64,000 nucleotides of DNA from Rotaria sp. Silwood1 (taxonomy: Eukaryota > Rotifera > Eurotatoria > Philodinida > Philodinidae), in NCBI GenBank assembly GCA_905250075.1, contig CAJNOP010000940.1:1-64000 (forward strand), read 5' to 3'. Position numbers and translations under genes: made by a program. Positions within the stretch are counted from its first letter, which is position 1, and each line of letters opens with the position of its first letter. A model generated the notes under the pieces. It did not search any database and was not told the origin of the DNA. It was given only the letters and a program-made list of their open reading frames with translations. This document shows, one piece after another, positions 12,183 to 26,824 of the stretch.

Positions 12183-15100
12183 ATGCAAATCACACAACAA
12201 CGTTTAGTGCCTACACGGCAAGAACAAACAGCTAATCATTGGCAAACTGAATCTATGCATTCAAAAACAACAACAACAACAACACCAATGTCAAATCGAG
12301 TTTATCAACCTTTAACATTTTCTATAGATGATCGTTTATCACAACAACATTTAACAGAACTTGATTTATGTTCAAAAAATTTAAAAAAAATAGAAAAACT
12401 ACAAAATAATATTAATTTTAATGTTATTTTACTTGATAATAATGATATAACTAAAGTAGAACATCTTGATGTTCTTACACATCTTATTCAAGTAAGATTC
12501 TTTTTTTTTGCTATATCTCTTCTTTGTATAGATATCCTTTTTTTTTAATAATTTTTAGTTATCAATATCTCATAATCGATTAATTGATATTCGTTTAATA
12601 AGTCGTTTAAAAACATTACAAAAATTAAATCTATCCAATAATTCTCTTGATTCAATTGATTGTAATAAAACAGAAAACAAAAAAAAACCTAGAGAAATTC
12701 TTTTAATTTCTTTTATTTAGGTCTTAAAACTTTACAAAATCTTGTCATGCTTAATATTTCCAGTAATCATATACAAAATATTGGTGCATTAAATAGTTGT
12801 CATTCATTACAATCATTAGATGCAAGTGATAATTCTGTTCGACATATTGAAGATCTTTCACATTTAACATCATTAAAAGTAATATAAACGAGACATTTTT
12901 TAAAAGATTATCGACAAAGTATTTTTCAATCTCTTCAAAGAGTTTGTTGAATTTTCCAAAAACAATCAGAATTTTGCGATTATGACTTGAACATTTCTAT
13001 AGGACTTTTAATTTGAGATTGATGAGTCAAACTTGACAGTGCTACAACTTACTCAAATTAGAAGTGAAGTATCGTGGCAATTTTAACGATTTCTATGAAG
13101 AACAGACTTGAAGAATGAGTTTTGCCTTATTCAAAATTAATGCGAAATTTTGATTCAAGATCAATGTTTTTTTGAGTTTCTATAAATTGAAAAATACTTT
13201 TTTTTTCGATAATTGATTATTTAATTGAAGAAAAACTTATTTTATTTTTGATTAGTTTTTAAATTTACATAAAAATCTTATTGATACATTAACATCAATA
13301 TCAAGATATTGGCCAAAATCAATTCATACATTAATCATATCAGATAATGAAATAAAAGATTTAACTGAGGTAAGAATTTTTTTTAGTTCATTTTAATTTA
13401 CGATTTCTTTTTATTTCTTCTTCGTTTTTTAAATTAGATTTGTTATTTATCATCATTAATTGATTTAAATACATTATATATTCAAAATAATCCATGTTTA
13501 TTTGTTATTGATGATCGACATGGTTGTCATCAACCATTTGATTATCGTCCATATATTCTTAATTGGTGTTTAACAATTCACAATTTAGATGGAACATTCA
13601 TTACAAGAAAAGAAAGGTTCATACAAGTAGAATCTATTTTTCGACATACGATTTAACAGGAGTATTGACTAGAGCTCATGGATTGATCGCATAGCAATAA
13701 CATCTCGTTATAATATATGTAGAGATGTAAGCTGATGCATTGATCAATGGCTCAGTCGATCAACTTACATGTCTAAATATGTCAGCTACTTGTTGCTAGG
13801 ACTAATCAAAGCTTGGACAGTCTTCATGCATTGGATCTGAAAGATTAACTCAGATTTTTAGTTCAAACAGTTCAATGCTGTCGCTAGATCTCTACCAGTG
13901 AGTGCTCTACTTAAATCAAAATTTCACAATCGTAGTCAGCTATGAAGAAGAGATTCATGCTGGGATCATCTCACGAGAGAACCTCTCCAAGTGTTAATCG
14001 CCGATCGAGCTCATATTTTACTCATAAGTAAGACTTGATGAGACTAGCAGAAGCCAGAAAAGATTCGTCCCCATACGTGCTGCTCTTCCGGAGTTACGAC
14101 CGTTTTACTGGTTTTTCGACCTCTGGTAATGGTATTTATAGGAAAGCCCAACAATAGAATTTTGTCCACAAACAGGTCTCATGGTCATTAGAATGACCTA
14201 AAAGTTTAACCTAAATTGAATGTTTCTTTCTCAAGATATTGAATTTTCCAGGAGCGATCATATTTCAAAGACAAAAGTCAAAAAATCGAGCTTTTTGGAA
14301 ACTCAATATCTTGAGAAAGAAACGTACATTTTAGCTGAAACTTTTCAGACATTCTTGTAACCATGAGACCTGTTTATGTACAAAATTCCATTGCTGGACT
14401 TTCTTCTAAATCCCATTGCCAGAGGTCGAAAAACCAGCAAAACGGTCGTAACTTCTGAAGGACAGCATATGGGAACGAATCCTTCTGGGCTTCTGCTAGT
14501 CTTATCAAGTCTTACTTATGAGTAAAATATGAGCTCGATCGACGACTAACACTTGAAGAGGTTACCTCGTCAGACAATGAACGCTTGGCCTCGCACTAAG
14601 ATTACAGCACGTTGCAGTATCCTATCTATGACATATTATAGACATGCGAACCTTTATTTGTTGATAAGAAAATGAAAACAGTGTTTTTCGTGTTTCCTTT
14701 GCATTAAGATCTATTAATTTGTATAGTTCCTTGCGATCAGGATTAACCAAGCTCTATTTGTAGTCAAAATGTTAGACAAAAGGATTGAATTTTAGTAGCG
14801 ATACTTCTTACGACTACTGTAAAATAAAACAATCTGCCTATGACTAACAAAAGCAATTATATCTTAATCCTGCAAGGATTGTCGTAACAGTTTGTCTTTT
14901 AAATTTAGTTTAAAATCTGAATGGCTGTTAAGTCAAGGTAAAGGACGATCATTTCGATCGGGTGAACATAATGAACTTGTTCAATATTTAATAAAAGTTT
15001 GTGGAACTGATGCAGATGAAGTAAAACTTTGATTTCAAAATTTTCTATTATTTGTTTTCTTTTTTGTTTGAAGAGAGATGATCTTCATCTATCACGTATT

Positions 15101-18100
15101 ATGTTTCAACAAGATTTATATAAACAAAATTTTGATGGTAAAGAAAAAGAAAAAGAAAAATTGACGTTATTTAATGGCATACTTTTTTTTTTTTTTACTT
15201 TTTAAAGAAATGTTTATACGAGCATCTGATACAATGAAAGATGCAAATGATACATTATCTAAAGGTTAGAGATATCTTGTTTTTTTTTAAAATTCTATTA
15301 ATTTAAAATAATTAATTTTTAGATACTCAAACTAAATTACAAAAAAGTTTACTTATATCTGAATCTGAATTTGTTAAAATTAGTCCATCATCTTCTATTT
15401 CACCAGTTAAGGAACCAATTCTATCTGATTATCATCAAAAAATATCTTTTACAAATTCAGAACAACAAATGCAAACACCAAGTCCTCGATATATTCGATC
15501 GACTACTCAAAACGATGAACAAATAACTGAACATAGTTCAAATACTCGTTATAGTGATTATGATAATCGACCTATAAAACCACTCGATAAAAATATGCTT
15601 CAATCAAAACTTAATCAATATCCAATTGACAATCATACAAATGATGATGCAAATATATCTCGACCACGAGCATTAACTAATCCTCAACAATCTAAACGTA
15701 CATCAACTCATTTAACATATAATGCTAATCGATATTCACCAAAAACTACTACACGTGGACCAACAGCATCAACAACTATGCATGTTAATATGCGTACAAA
15801 ATCAAATAAAAATCTTCCTATACGTAATTATTATAATTCAAAGATAGATTTTGAAATCGTAAAAACAAATTGTTTTTTATTGTTAAATAATTTTTTTAGA
15901 ACAAAAAAATCGTGCAAAACGTCATACAATTGCTGCAGATAATACAAATGCATTTCATTTAGTGAAACGTACGCATCGTACAACATCAGCACTTAAGGAG
16001 AAACATAAACAACAACAACCTACTTCAAATGAAATTAAAAATTGTAGGTGTACACTGAAAAGAAAAGAAATATAAAGTAGTTAATAAAACGTTTAAAATA
16101 GCTGCATTTTCGAACTTCTTTACTCAACGGTATAAATGTTCGACTTGTGTTAAATATTTTTGACTTGATCAGATTTGGTCTTTGATATTGATCACTTTTC
16201 TCTTTTTGTATTTGATATTTTACAGTGATGATAACACGATTATGTGATAAAATTTTTTCTTGTCGTATGTATACAACCTACTATCTTTCGATCGCGCTAC
16301 TGGACAAACAGTACACTTACTATGCAATTTTGTCTGATGTCAGTGAAGAATAGATTATGTAATACATACCTTCTAGTTTTTGTTAAGTTTTTCTACACTC
16401 TCTTATACAACTTTCAAATGAGGAAAACATTCCGAAGGCTTTTTACATCTACAAATTATTTAGAGACTGCAAACCCATCCTGAGATTCGCAATCCGATCC
16501 GATATAAGTCGGGCACGGAATGATATTAGCTGGGAAGGTACATCTGTTGATTGCTTCTATCCTAAAGTACAGTTATTGTAAAAGGATGTTTTTATTTCAG
16601 TATAGGCTAAATAAAAAAACTCATAACTTTCAGAAAACGTTATTCTTATAAATGCCTGTTTCTTTGCAAAGTTTTAAGTCGAAATTCAAAACTTAACTTT
16701 TCTGCTATACCTGAGGAACGCTAGCAGCAATTAGTTTGAACTTTTTTCAAAATATTTGTAGCTTATCAGAACATCTATGATGCACATAGTTTCGAATCAA
16801 AAGCGATTTAACAGTTAGAAATGTTCTATCGTCGATTTTGTAGAACAAAATTCGTTCGACAAAACTTTTTGTATGATAGATTTTTAAAATTTTGTCTTTT
16901 TGGGTCAGCGTTTTTTTTGATCAATCCCGATTGTCATAGAAATTAGCTGTTTAATAGAAACTCCTAAATAAAATTCCACTTATCGTAAATAGATAGAATT
17001 CTTTTTTAATTTTTTTATTCAACACTATTATTCTTATAGTAACAGATGATGAAGATGAATTACAATTAAAATCTGCTCCTGTTAATACAATGTTATCGCC
17101 TCAAAATACAACATATAATCGAGACAATAGTATTGAATTAAAAAAATTAACAACATCAATGGAAACAATGAGAACATCAGTTCTTCAAGCGTAAGATCTT
17201 ATTCGTAAAATTTTTATTTCTTTAATTTTTTTTATTTTATTTAAAATAGATATCTTGATTTACATGAACGATTTACTAAAACAACAGAATTACAAACATC
17301 AGCATTAGCTACACTTTGGAAAATGGTAAGAAATTCGAAACTAAGAAAAAACAAATTTCTTATTGAAAAGTTTCTTTTCTTTTTTTTAGTTCGAATCTCA
17401 AAATTTAACTCATCAACATGAAACAGAAAAAATACTTGAAGAAAATCGTTTACTTAATCAACGTTTACATGAACTTGAATCACGTTTAAATAATAAATCT
17501 CATACATTATATCCACCACTTCGTGCACATATATCAAAACGTGATACAAAAAGTTTTTTTCTTCATTGGGTACCAAATCCATTAAATGAACAATATAAAA
17601 TTCTTGGTTATAGAATATATATTGATGATATTTTAAAAGGTTTTGTTGAATCCGGAAAATTCGAAACAATTATTGATTGTATTCGTGATGAAGGAGAATA
17701 TAAAATAAAACTTCGTACATATGATGAATATAGTGAATCAGAAGATTCAAATATTGTTATAGCAAGATTTCGTCGTCAAAATCCAATAACACCACGATCA
17801 GATTCAAATTCATCTGAAACAAAAATAATTCATCGTACTCAATCAGAAGATAATACTAATGAAGCACAATTTATACAGATACCATTAAGACAAACACAAT
17901 CACAAGAAAATTTAGATGATCCATCAATTATTAAGAATAAATCACAAATTGATAGTAATCAATCAATATCATCAGGTGGATTTCCTTTATCAACAAAACC
18001 ACATACTCAAATTTCAACAACACCAGATAAAAAAACGGTAAAACAATCATTATATCAATTAATATTTACTAGGGAAATCAAAAAGTTCTGAGAATTTTAA

Positions 18101-19334
18101 AAATGAGCATGCCGAGTTTGATAATCTATTCAGAATTTAAAAAAACTAAACACATCGTGTTGTAGAACAAGTCGAGACGCGTCGAATGTTATATGAAAAA
18201 TCATCTTTTCATAAGATTTTGAGAGAACCACACTGGATTTACTGGTGGACGTCCGTGAATTCAAAGACTCATCAACAATCACTACCCATAGAAAACGACG
18301 GTGGGTCATCGAAAAGTTACATTTTTCCCTATGAAAGATAGGATGATCGAAGATGCAGAGTATATGAGCTTGTAGCCCGTAAAAAGCGCTACAAAACTAT
18401 ATATAGGAAAATTATTTTTACAAACATTTTCGACTGATATCAAGACCCACAATGGTCAGTGTTTTCATTCGATGGTCGTCGCCTATCAGTAAATCCAGTC
18501 TGGTTCCCTCAAAATCTTATGAAAACAAGATTTTTTATATACCATTCGACTTGCTCTACAACATGGCATATTTTGCTTTTTTTAAATTCTGAATATATCA
18601 CAAAATCCGACATGCTTCTCTTTAAAATTCGAAGAACTTTTTGATCTCTCTATGTATATATAACATTTTTTTTAGAAAAATTCTGAAGAACTTATTTCAC
18701 CTGTTTCATCAAATCCTTCACCTTCTAATCATACAAATTCAAATGATAATAATATCATTAATCGTAAACCTCCAAAATCATCTGATTCAAGTCCTAATCA
18801 TAGTGATAAAACAATAACAACAATAAATAATAAATCTTGTAATAAAATTTTATTCACTAATAATTCTGATGATACATCTTCAACTACTACTACAACAAAA
18901 CGTAGTCCAACACGAACAGGAATAATGTCTCGTCTTACTAAAAGTCCATATAAACTTAAGCGTAATGTTCTATTAAATGCTTTAACAATAAATCAAACAC
19001 CAAGTCCAATAGAACCTGTCGATACAAATCAATCAGAAGTAATTAAGGAAAAATATTAGAACGAAAGTCACATTCATTGGTTTTATTTATTGACAGTCTC
19101 AATATGACGTCTTTTCTTTTTACTTTATTTTAGATCAATCTAATTGATCGAACAACATCGTTTCAAGTTGAATTATATAACGGCAATAATCATGGTCATT
19201 TTCTAATTCAACATCCTGTTATACCATCAAATTCAATAAATATTTCTTCTACTTCTTCATCTTCACCACCACCACCAATACCTCCACGAAACAAAAATAT
19301 TCTTATAAATTCACTTGAACAAAATTCTTTTTAA
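12183..19334 (+). CDS. CEP97: CEP97-like LRR centrosomal protein with C-terminal FN3-like domain
   Basis: Exons from 12183 to 19334 encode SDS22-like leucine-rich repeats ([76 protein letters not shown]) and an LRR cap (YIQNNPCLF). Near 14910-15020 comes [20 protein letters not shown], which closely matches the segment after the LRRs in CEP97/LRRIQ2, a CP110 partner that restrains ciliogenesis at the centriole. Ser/Gln-rich disorder follows, then a coiled coil (about 17040-17500) and a beta-rich FN3-like stretch ([20 protein letters not shown] ... [17 protein letters not shown], about 17550-17770). The C-terminus is disordered with a [10 protein letters not shown]3-type ligand. Introns of 1.3 kb, about 1 kb and 0.6 kb carry or are largely mobile DNA. 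The LRR half is confident. The FN3-like tail is not a CEP97 feature I know: it could be a fusion or a second gene from about 17 kb. Confidence 0.75.
13954..14582. mobile_element. Fold-back (long inverted repeat) element in a CEP97 intron
   Basis: Two arms of about 290 bp are near-perfect inverted copies. The left arm includes CGATCGAGCTCATATTTTAC (about 14005) and GTTACGACCGTTTTACTGG (about 14094). The right arm contains their complements at about 14520 and 14440. The short central loop is about 14250-14300. Outer ends begin near TTCAT on both sides; no clear target duplication was found. There is no coding capacity, so this is a non-autonomous DNA element. Confidence 0.8.
18074..18648. mobile_element. 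Second inverted-repeat element in a CEP97 intron
   Basis: The left arm (from ATCAAAAAGTTCTGAGAATT, 18078) and right arm (ending AATTCGAAGAACTTTTTGATC, about 18646) are inverted copies over roughly 160-200 bp, sharing CATAAGATTTTGAG, TTGTAGAACAAGTCGA and GGATTTACTG blocks with scattered differences. The centre is unpaired. The ORF at 18459-18644 is a shadow of the right arm. Its sequence is unrelated to the element at 13954-14582. Confidence 0.75.
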
Positions 19335-19635
19335 TTGTATATATTTTTCATGAATTTTTTTTTTTTGTTCCCCCTTTGTCAGATATTTGATATATAATGC
19401 ATAAAATTGTTGATTACTCTTTTTTTTTTTTGGTTGCTTTGTTTATCAAATTATAAATAAAAATTACAAACAGAATCTTTAATAATCAGTTCGTCTTAAA
19501 ATCAAGATGTCGCACTCGACAATATCTATGAGAAAATATACGATTGGATTTAGAAAGAAAAAATGGGTAAAAAAAGAAAAAGTGAGGGACAATTAATCGA
19601 CATGTCGTTTTTCATTTCAACTTATTCGATTAAAT

Positions 19636-22600
19636 ATGAAACCAAAAACAACATCATCAAATAATTTCGATCGACCAAAGTTACTTTTATTTAAGTTTCT
19701 TGCTCATCAGTATGAATTATCTTTCTATGTATTTTGTTTTCATAAAATTTATCTCTAAATAGAATTCATCCATTTGCTTATGCTGTAAATACATTTCTTC
19801 AACCAGCACTTGATGATTGTCAAGCATTATTACATGATAATCCACAAGATACATTTAATATTTTATTATCACTTACACAAACATTTATACGTTTTGCACC
19901 TGATACAGAATTAATCTATGATGATATACAACAATTTGCTAGTAAATTAATATTTTTTTATGTTTTATTTATTTTTTTAATTTTTTTACAGGTAAACTTA
20001 AAAATAGTATTGATGAATGTTTTATATGGCTTGATCCAGATACTATTCAACATTCATCACAATTACTTGAATCAATTCGTCATAATCTTTTATTTATAAT
20101 TAAATATGAAAGTAAAAAAACAAATTTTAAAAACTAAAAATATAACAAAAATTTTTTGTTATTCAAATAGATAAGGAGAATAATATTTATACAAATATGT
20201 ATAAAAATATGTCAAGTAAATAATTTAATAAAGATTTTTACTTTTTCTAAATTTTTTTTTTGTATTTTTTCGAGTAGAATTAACAAATCTTCAAAAAATT
20301 AATTCATTACCAACTGAAATACAAATTATATCAGCAAATAATAATTTAGATACAACAGTTCCAATTGAAAAAATGAATAAAAAACATACTGAAATTAAAA
20401 TTAATGAACACTCAGGTATTTTAAATTTCTCATTCGAACCATAAAAGTAGTTTTTTTTTTTCGAAAACATCATTACATAAAGTTAATTCTTATGTTTGAA
20501 AACTCGAAACATTAATAATTTCTTCGAAGAAAAATCATATATCATGCATGAATGATTCTAGAAGATTATAAATATTGTTTTTTGTTTTTTAATATTAGAT
20601 TTACACGAATCTAATGAATATGATAATACTACTATGAAACAAATAATAACAAATTCAGTTCCATTTTCATCTGTTATGTCTACAAGTCAAAATGAGAAAT
20701 GTTCAACATTTATTTTACCATTACAAACAAATCAATCAGAATCATCTTCTCTAATATCATATCCATCAACACAAAATAATATTGTTTCATCAATGGCAAC
20801 ATCAGTTACAACAAAACTTATGAATCAAATGAAGAATCTATCAGTTAATTCAGTGCCTATTTCAACAACTACTAATCAATCATCATCAAAAACAATATCA
20901 AATGTATCATATCTAAGTGAATATGAAATAACAGATCCAACAATATTATCTAAGAAAAAATCCATAGGAACTATAGCTTCTTATCCACCACGTAATATTT
21001 CAATAACAACAACAGATGTTAACAATCAAAATTTTTCATCAAAATTAAATATAATTAATAAAGATGAAAAAATTCGTACCTACGAATGTAATACACCTAG
21101 TTCAATACTTCTAAATGATGATCTTCTTCGATCTGGTACGACATCAAATACATATTCTATGTATGTTCATTCAAATATATATTAAAGAAAGAATAATGTT
21201 CTAGGATTTTTTTTATTTTATAGTTTTGATGATGAATGGGATAATGAAGCAACTCGTCAATATTATCTAAATCAAATTTCTATTGATCCTGCTGTAGCTG
21301 GGGCTAAGTAAATCAACAAAATTTTTATAGATTTCAAGAATATTTTTATTTTAAATAATATAGTTGGCATCCTGTTAAAGAATGTCTTTCTATTGTTATG
21401 GAACAATCACATATAAATTATACAACAGGAAATAGTCATTCACATATAACTGATCGATATATACGAGAATTTGAAAATAAACAAAGTATATTTTTAAAAA
21501 CAAAAAAAATAGTTACTATGATTTATTTATTTCTCTTTATATAGATCGACCTATTTTATATGGTGATCTCTGTATGACATATGGTACACCACAAAATAGT
21601 CCACATGCTACTTGTTTACCAATTGGAGTTGCCTTGTCATATGATGAATTAACATTACTTTCATGTGATGTTCATCGTAATTCACAAAATGTTCGTTTAT
21701 TTGATATTGAAACTGGTCGATTAAAACATACGATTGCTAGTAATCAGGTATTTCAAAACGCTTAAAAGAATTTTGTCTTATGTATAATATCAGATAAAAA
21801 GACGTGCGACCTTCTCACTGCCGAAAAATAAACCATTTCACCCGTAATAGAAGACCCTGGTTCTTGTATTGAGTCCCATATTGTTTTTCAAATTTTTAAT
21901 TCAAAAAGTTTTTTCAGACAATCGATGCAGTTTTTAGGATTTTCACAAGGGTTTTAAAGAGCTAGGGATCATTTTGGACTCACTTTCTTTAGATTCCTGA
22001 CTAAAAACTGGACATATTTTCACAGAAATCCACTGATTAAAGCTTCTAATTAGCAAAAAATTAATTAATTAAAGGGAAGTCTTCTATTGCGGGGGAAGTG
22101 GGGGTTTAGTCGACATGTAAAATTGAACAATTTTATAAAACTGAAATTGTGTAGTTAATTAGTATTTTAGATTATCTTCGAACTACTGATTATATGAGTT
22201 TCCGTTTTGTTTTATAAAATACAATCTCAATGAAGTACTGAAGTATAGAAGAAATCTCCTTGTGATTAGCAACAGCAATTCCCCTATGTTTCATATATTA
22301 ATCTGACAAAGATTGTACTAATAGCTTTTTTTTTTATGTAATAATCAAATTTGTTCTATTAATTTATTTTTAGCAAATGAAATTTCATCGTCCAAGTGCT
22401 GTAATGAGTAATGTACGTAATAATATCTTAATTGTCGAACGAGATTATATTTTTATAACTGAACCTGATGGTCGTTTGATTCAAACAATTGGTCATCGTT
22501 CTATTAAACAATTATATGGTTTGTTTTTCTAAGAAAAAAAGAAATCTTGATTTTTTTTGTTGTTCATCGTATTACATTAGGTATTGCTGTATTTCATGAT

Positions 22601-23753
22601 CGTTATTTATTAACAATTGATTCAAAATCAATTGATAATCAAACACCTGAAAATAGTCGTTTATTATTATTTGATCCAAATAATGGTCAATTAGTATTTG
22701 AACAATCTATTAATATTAATCGAGAATCAGAAGATATTTTAAAACAACAATCTATTAATCATATTCAAGGAAAAATTTTATCTGAAACAACAAGTAAACC
22801 ACGTTTTCTTACTGCATATAATGATAATATTTATATAGCTGATCTTGGTAAACGAAAAATTCTTTTTTGTATTTGAAGAGAGAAACAAAAAAAAAGAAAT
22901 TTTTATAATTATTTCAAGGTCGTAGTTTAATCTATGGAACAACTCTTCGAAATGGATGTGAATATCAATATACAACTATATTTGGTGGTCAAGGACGAGC
23001 AAATGGTGAAATGACAGATCCATCTGGTTTATTTATTGATACTGGTGGAAATATTATAAGTGCTGATAGTAAAAATGATCGAATTCAAGTAAATAGAATT
23101 TTCTCTATTTTAAAAAAATTATATAGAAAGATAGATTAAAAAATTTTTTTCTCATTTTCAATAATGAATACAAAAAAAGAATCAAAAAAATGTTTTTTTT
23201 ACAAAATATATAGGTTAAAAGAAATAAGTCACACAAACGATAATATCTAAATATAGAACAGGTGAAGAGAAACGAAAAACAAAAATGATTCATTTTTTTT
23301 TTAATACTGATCCTTTTACATAATCGACTGTTAATAAATTGTATCCACTGGTCATAAATCATATTCCCATAATAATCTAGATAGCATTACATAATGATAA
23401 GCCAGCTGACATAGAATACTCTTGATTGCTATGCTTATAAGACTGACAAAAAGAAAGAGAAGATACCATCCATTATAACGACAGTGTAATGTCAATCATC
23501 GACTTTTGTTGATAAAATATGTCAAAACAAATTATTTAAATCTTTAGATTGAAGATTTTTTGTCTATTATTTGAAATCATATTGTTTTGTTTTTTTGTAG
23601 ATATTTACATCGGATGGTGAATATAAAACAACATTAAAATTAAATGAACGTATAAAACGTCCATCAGGTATATGTACAAATCGTCTTGGTACGAAATTTT
23701 ATATTTCATGTTATCTAGCTGGATGTGTACGAGCATTTAATATAACTTATTAG
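19636..23753 (+). CDS. NHL-repeat protein
   Basis: The first exon starts at ATG 19636, with only 302 bp from the CEP97-like stop. It reads MKPKTTSSNNFDRPKLLLFK and continues after a short intron with HPFAYAVNTFLQPALDDCQ. The N-terminal third is helical; a Ser/Thr/Asn-rich exon (20600-21180) follows. The C-terminal half is a beta propeller: GVALSYDELTLLSCDVHRNS, VRLFDIETGRLKHTI, ILIVERDYIFITEPDGRLIQ, GIAVFHDRYLLTIDS, DPSGLFIDTGGNIISADSKN and RIQIFTSDGEY, the last two being a textbook NHL pair. It ends in ISCYLAGCVRAFNITY. No RING or B-box was found, unlike TRIM-NHL ubiquitin ligases, so it probably acts as a binding scaffold. Two introns are long (about 21750-22372 and 23090-23600), the first carrying a MITE. 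Exact exon limits in the Ser-rich part are uncertain. Confidence 0.75.
21841..22095. mobile_element. MITE-like element in an intron of the NHL gene
   Basis: The left terminus CCCGTAATAGAAGACCCTGG is matched in inverted orientation by AGGGAAGTCTTCTATTGCGGG on the right, about 18 bp with three or four differences. The interior, about 210 bp, is non-coding. No clear target duplication could be fixed because both sides are A/T- and G-rich runs. Confidence 0.55.
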
Positions 23754-23845
23754 TTCATTTAGCTTTTTCTTTTTCTTGTTGTTATATAAAAAAAGATTAT
23801 CAATGTTACTGTTTTTTTTTTAAATTAAATACAAATAAACATGAT

Positions 23846-24184
23846 TTAGAAATGATGTAATTTTGGTACAAGACCATAATGTTCAATAAATACATATGTA
23901 CCTAAACCTTGTTGTAAAACATCATGTAAACGTTCTTTATTAAATGTTGACATTGTATCACTAATCACTGATGTTAATGGTGATGGTGGTGGTGGTGGTG
24001 GTAAAATATTAAAATTGCCTGGAATAGGTGATGTACGAATTATTGATAGTGAATGATTTGTTGTTGATGGTGGTGGAGGTAAATTAAAAATATGTGATTC
24101 ATTTGTTGTTATACGTGAACGTTGTGAATCTGTATCACGAAGAATAGATTTATTACGTTGTATTGAATCATTATTTAATGACAT
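23846..24184 (-). CDS. Small proline-rich protein, unrecognised
   Basis: A 112-residue frame with low-complexity Ser/Asn sequence, two polyproline patches (FNLPPPPSTT and ILPPPPPPSPL, resembling EVH1 or profilin ligands) and a compact, conserved-looking C-terminus (LQQGLGTYVFIEHYGLVPKL). Just upstream of the ATG on the coding strand is TTTTCAG, so this may be the last exon of a longer gene whose first exon, perhaps non-coding, lies before 24185. It converges on the NHL gene with only 92 bp between stop codons. No function can be proposed. Confidence 0.5.
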   Translation of the reverse strand: MSLNNDSIQRNKSILRDTDSQRSRITTNESHIFNLPPPPSTTNHSLSIIRTSPIPGNFNILPPPPPPSPLTSVISDTMSTFNKERLHDVLQQGLGTYVFIEHYGLVPKLHHF

Positions 24185-24542
24185 ATCTGAAAATATAATT
24201 CTCGAATGTTTAAAAGCAAAATCAATTGAAACATATTTTTCAGAATGATAGAGAATATTTTAAAAGATTTATAAAAAATCTCTTTTTATCAACTTTTTGA
24301 AAAATATAGATGTTAAACTTTACATTGAAATGATCTATCAGAAGAAAAACTTATATTATTCGATTGAGTTTAAATGATGTATACTTTTCTTATCAAATTA
24401 TTGTTTTTCTTTTATATTTATCATTATATAAATTTCAATTCTTATAAAATAAATAATCATTTTTCAACGTTTTTATATAAAAACAAAAAAAAAAAAATCT
24501 AACAACATTTAAAATATTCACATAGTTCAATTTTTTGTGTTT

Positions 24543-25214
24543 TTATTCCATATAAACTGAACCATCATCTGGTGTTAAATAACCACAAGCAATAAGTACA
24601 GAATCAATTAATGTCCATATACCAAGACCACCAAATGAAAAAATTTTTCCAAGTGCTTCTTTAATATGTCCTAAATAGAATCGATCAAAACCTAAACCAC
24701 CAAAAAATATACTTATTAATAATGTATTTAATTTTTTATGACCACTTGTCCAATTACATTCAATATTTCGATAAAATGTTCTTGAACCTAAACAAAGTTG
24801 TGTATTATCAGCAATTGTACAATTTGATTTATAATGATTAGAATTTTGATAATGACGACAAGCAATATTTGATGTACAAGCAAGTTCATCTAATGGCGTT
24901 TGATAACAATATCGACATATATACATACGTTGAAATGATGAAACAATTTTATTATTATTATTTATACATGAACCATTCAACATTCGACATAAACTAGAAA
25001 GTTGTTCACCATAAATACAATTAATTGTTAATGAACAATCAAGACATTCAACAGGTACTTGATTACATGATATAAGACCATTGAGATTACATTGACTATT
25101 AATTAAATTAAATATTTGAATGAATATTAATATAATAATATTCACATTATTCATTAGTTCATTGTTTACGACGAAAAAAATAAAAAAGAATAAATAAAAT
25201 GATCGACAATCCAA
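24543..25214 (-). CDS. TM2D3: TM2 domain-containing protein 3 (almondex homologue)
   Basis: Single-exon gene of 223 codons. A hydrophobic N-terminus (signal sequence, residues about 5-40) is followed by a Cys-rich ectodomain (VECLDCSLTINCIYGEQ, YICRYCYQTPLDELACTS, CLGSRTFYRNIECNWTSG). The C-terminal TM2 domain has two membrane helices joined by the diagnostic turn GFDRFYLGHIKEALGK, then FSFGGLGIWTLIDSVLI and the ending DDGSVY. The order of Cys clusters and the NWTSG/DDGS features match TM2D3 rather than TM2D1 or TM2D2. In flies the homologue almondex acts in Notch signalling at the surface; a similar role here is inference. The first ATG (25214) was kept; a later in-frame Met (about 25155) would still leave a signal sequence. 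Confidence 0.85.
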   Translation of the reverse strand: MDCRSFYLFFFIFFVVNNELMNNVNIIILIFIQIFNLINSQCNLNGLISCNQVPVECLDCSLTINCIYGEQLSSLCRMLNGSCINNNNKIVSSFQRMYICRYCYQTPLDELACTSNIACRHYQNSNHYKSNCTIADNTQLCLGSRTFYRNIECNWTSGHKKLNTLLISIFFGGLGFDRFYLGHIKEALGKIFSFGGLGIWTLIDSVLIACGYLTPDDGSVYME

Positions 25215-25431
25215 TCAGTTAAAAATGATTTTTTCATTGGTTAGTCTCGGAAACCAATAATATCGATCGAATATTATATGGTTCTTTTTTTCTTTCTCAT
25301 TTCATTATACGTGTATGCCTCCGAGGGTGCAATTTATTTTTGACCTCTTCTTTCTCAGTAGATATTTATAGCTTGTGTCTGTTTTGTTATAGATTTCATT
25401 TTATTTACATTTTACTAATCTCGAGCGAAAA
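25215..25431. promoter_or_regulatory. Shared divergent promoter region of TM2D3 and MDH1
   Basis: The start codons of the reverse-strand TM2D3 gene and the forward MDH1 gene are separated by 217 bp. This must hold both 5'-UTRs and promoters. It contains T-rich tracts and a slightly GC-richer patch (TGTATGCCTCCGAGGGTGCA, about 25312-25331). No TATA box or initiator can be assigned with confidence. Confidence 0.5.

Positions 25432-26824
<1,393 letters not shown>

Noticed and set aside
18459..18644. 61-codon ORF in a CEP97 intron
   Set aside because: Lies in one arm of an inverted-repeat element.
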